From NCBI GenBank assembly GCA_029251005.1, contig JAQXEE010000147.1:1-34438 (forward strand): 34,438 nt of DNA, in the 5' to 3' direction. The notes below the pieces were generated by a model that ran no database searches, was not told the DNA's origin, and saw only the letters and a list, made by a program, of their open reading frames with translations. The DNA comes from Flavobacteriales bacterium (GTDB lineage Bacteria; Bacteroidota; Bacteroidia; Flavobacteriales_C; GCA-002722245). This document shows positions 34,153 through 34,438 of the stretch, one piece after another (position 1 is the first letter of the stretch; each line of letters starts with the position of its first letter). The position numbers were made by a program, and so were the translations under genes.

Positions 34153-34438
34153 AATTGATGGAGCAATTGGTCTCTTGTTTTTTACTAAATGTCGGTTAAA
34201 ACTTCTAATTCTTTAAATTACTTGGTTTAAACCGGAACTTCCAGTACAGAATGGTTTTTACTGTTAGTTCTGTTGTTGGTAAAGCTTTTTTAAATGTTTG
34301 AAAAGTTTTCATTTCGACTTGTTTTCGCAGTCTTACTCATTTTAAATTGAACTTTTTTTTGTGATAGATCTGCTGTTAAGAGCAACTTTTTTTTTAAAAC
34401 CTAAAGAATTGAAAAAAAAAAAAAAGTAGAGTAATATC
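34153..34438. other. AT-rich right end without a recognised gene
   Basis: No gene seen up to the window edge. It contains a 10-base palindrome GGTTTAAACC (34224-34233), T-runs, and an uninterrupted A14 tract (34412-34425). Confidence 0.5.

Noticed and set aside
34224-34233. GGTTTAAACC palindrome as an operator
   Set aside because: A single 10-base AT-rich palindrome with no gene or promoter beside it is expected by chance.
1-34438. tRNA, rRNA, CRISPR, insertion sequence or phage genes
   Set aside because: None was seen on either strand: no regularly spaced direct repeats, no transposase or integrase motifs and no recognisable tRNA cloverleaf.

Overview
This window is from a low-GC Bacteroidota chromosome, most likely a marine or aquatic member of the Flavobacteriales. 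Four things point there: promoter boxes of the TAnnTTTG type (purL, troR, the 981-residue oxidoreductase, a small lipoprotein); a type IX secretion (T9SS) sorting tail on a chitinase; a short-chain-dehydrogenase-type threonine dehydrogenase; and a 58-residue protein of the flavobacterial Lacal_2735 type. No rRNA, tRNA, CRISPR array, insertion sequence or phage gene was seen. Almost everything looks like ordinary vertically inherited chromosome.

Layout. Positions 8-3682 hold a complete large purL. After a 0.5 kb gap comes an overlapping minus-strand pair, a CotH-kinase-like lipoprotein and a small outer-membrane-barrel-like protein (4194-5994). A 0.6 kb gap precedes a secreted MORN-repeat protein that starts with TTG (6626-7657). 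The tdh-kbl pair (7701-9850) oxidises and cleaves L-threonine to glycine and acetyl-CoA. Then comes a tightly packed minus-strand operon read 16530 to 10040: a DtxR/MntR-type regulator, a TroA-like metal-binding lipoprotein, an ABC ATPase, two ABC-3 permeases and a GH20 hexosaminidase. The first permease carries an extra DtxR-like domain. A 19-bp inverted repeat covers the -7 box of this operon.

A 565-residue helical lipoprotein of unknown function (16878-18575) and a 0.8 kb non-coding stretch follow. Next are a 981-residue FAD/Fe-S oxidoreductase of the D-lactate/D-2-hydroxyglutarate dehydrogenase type (19371-22316), its terminator, and a short hairpin-rich repeat element. The 22934-26976 block is a light or photodamage cluster. 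A class I photolyase is divergent from a four-gene operon of SRPBCC protein, Lacal_2735-type small protein, flavin reductase fused to DUF2452, and a TIGR01777-type SDR, closed by a terminator.

The right end has a modular T9SS-exported GH18 chitinase, a secreted protein that looks like a GldN-like domain joined to MORN repeats, cinA, an ECF sigma factor translationally coupled to a single-pass putative anti-sigma protein, and a 44-residue lipoprotein with its own promoter.

The most promising unexplained items are three fusions (permease-DtxR, flavin reductase-DUF2452, GldN-like-MORN), the candidate TroR operator, and the ECF partner protein with a possible GldM-like periplasmic end. Domain names come from recognising motifs by eye; no database search was run.
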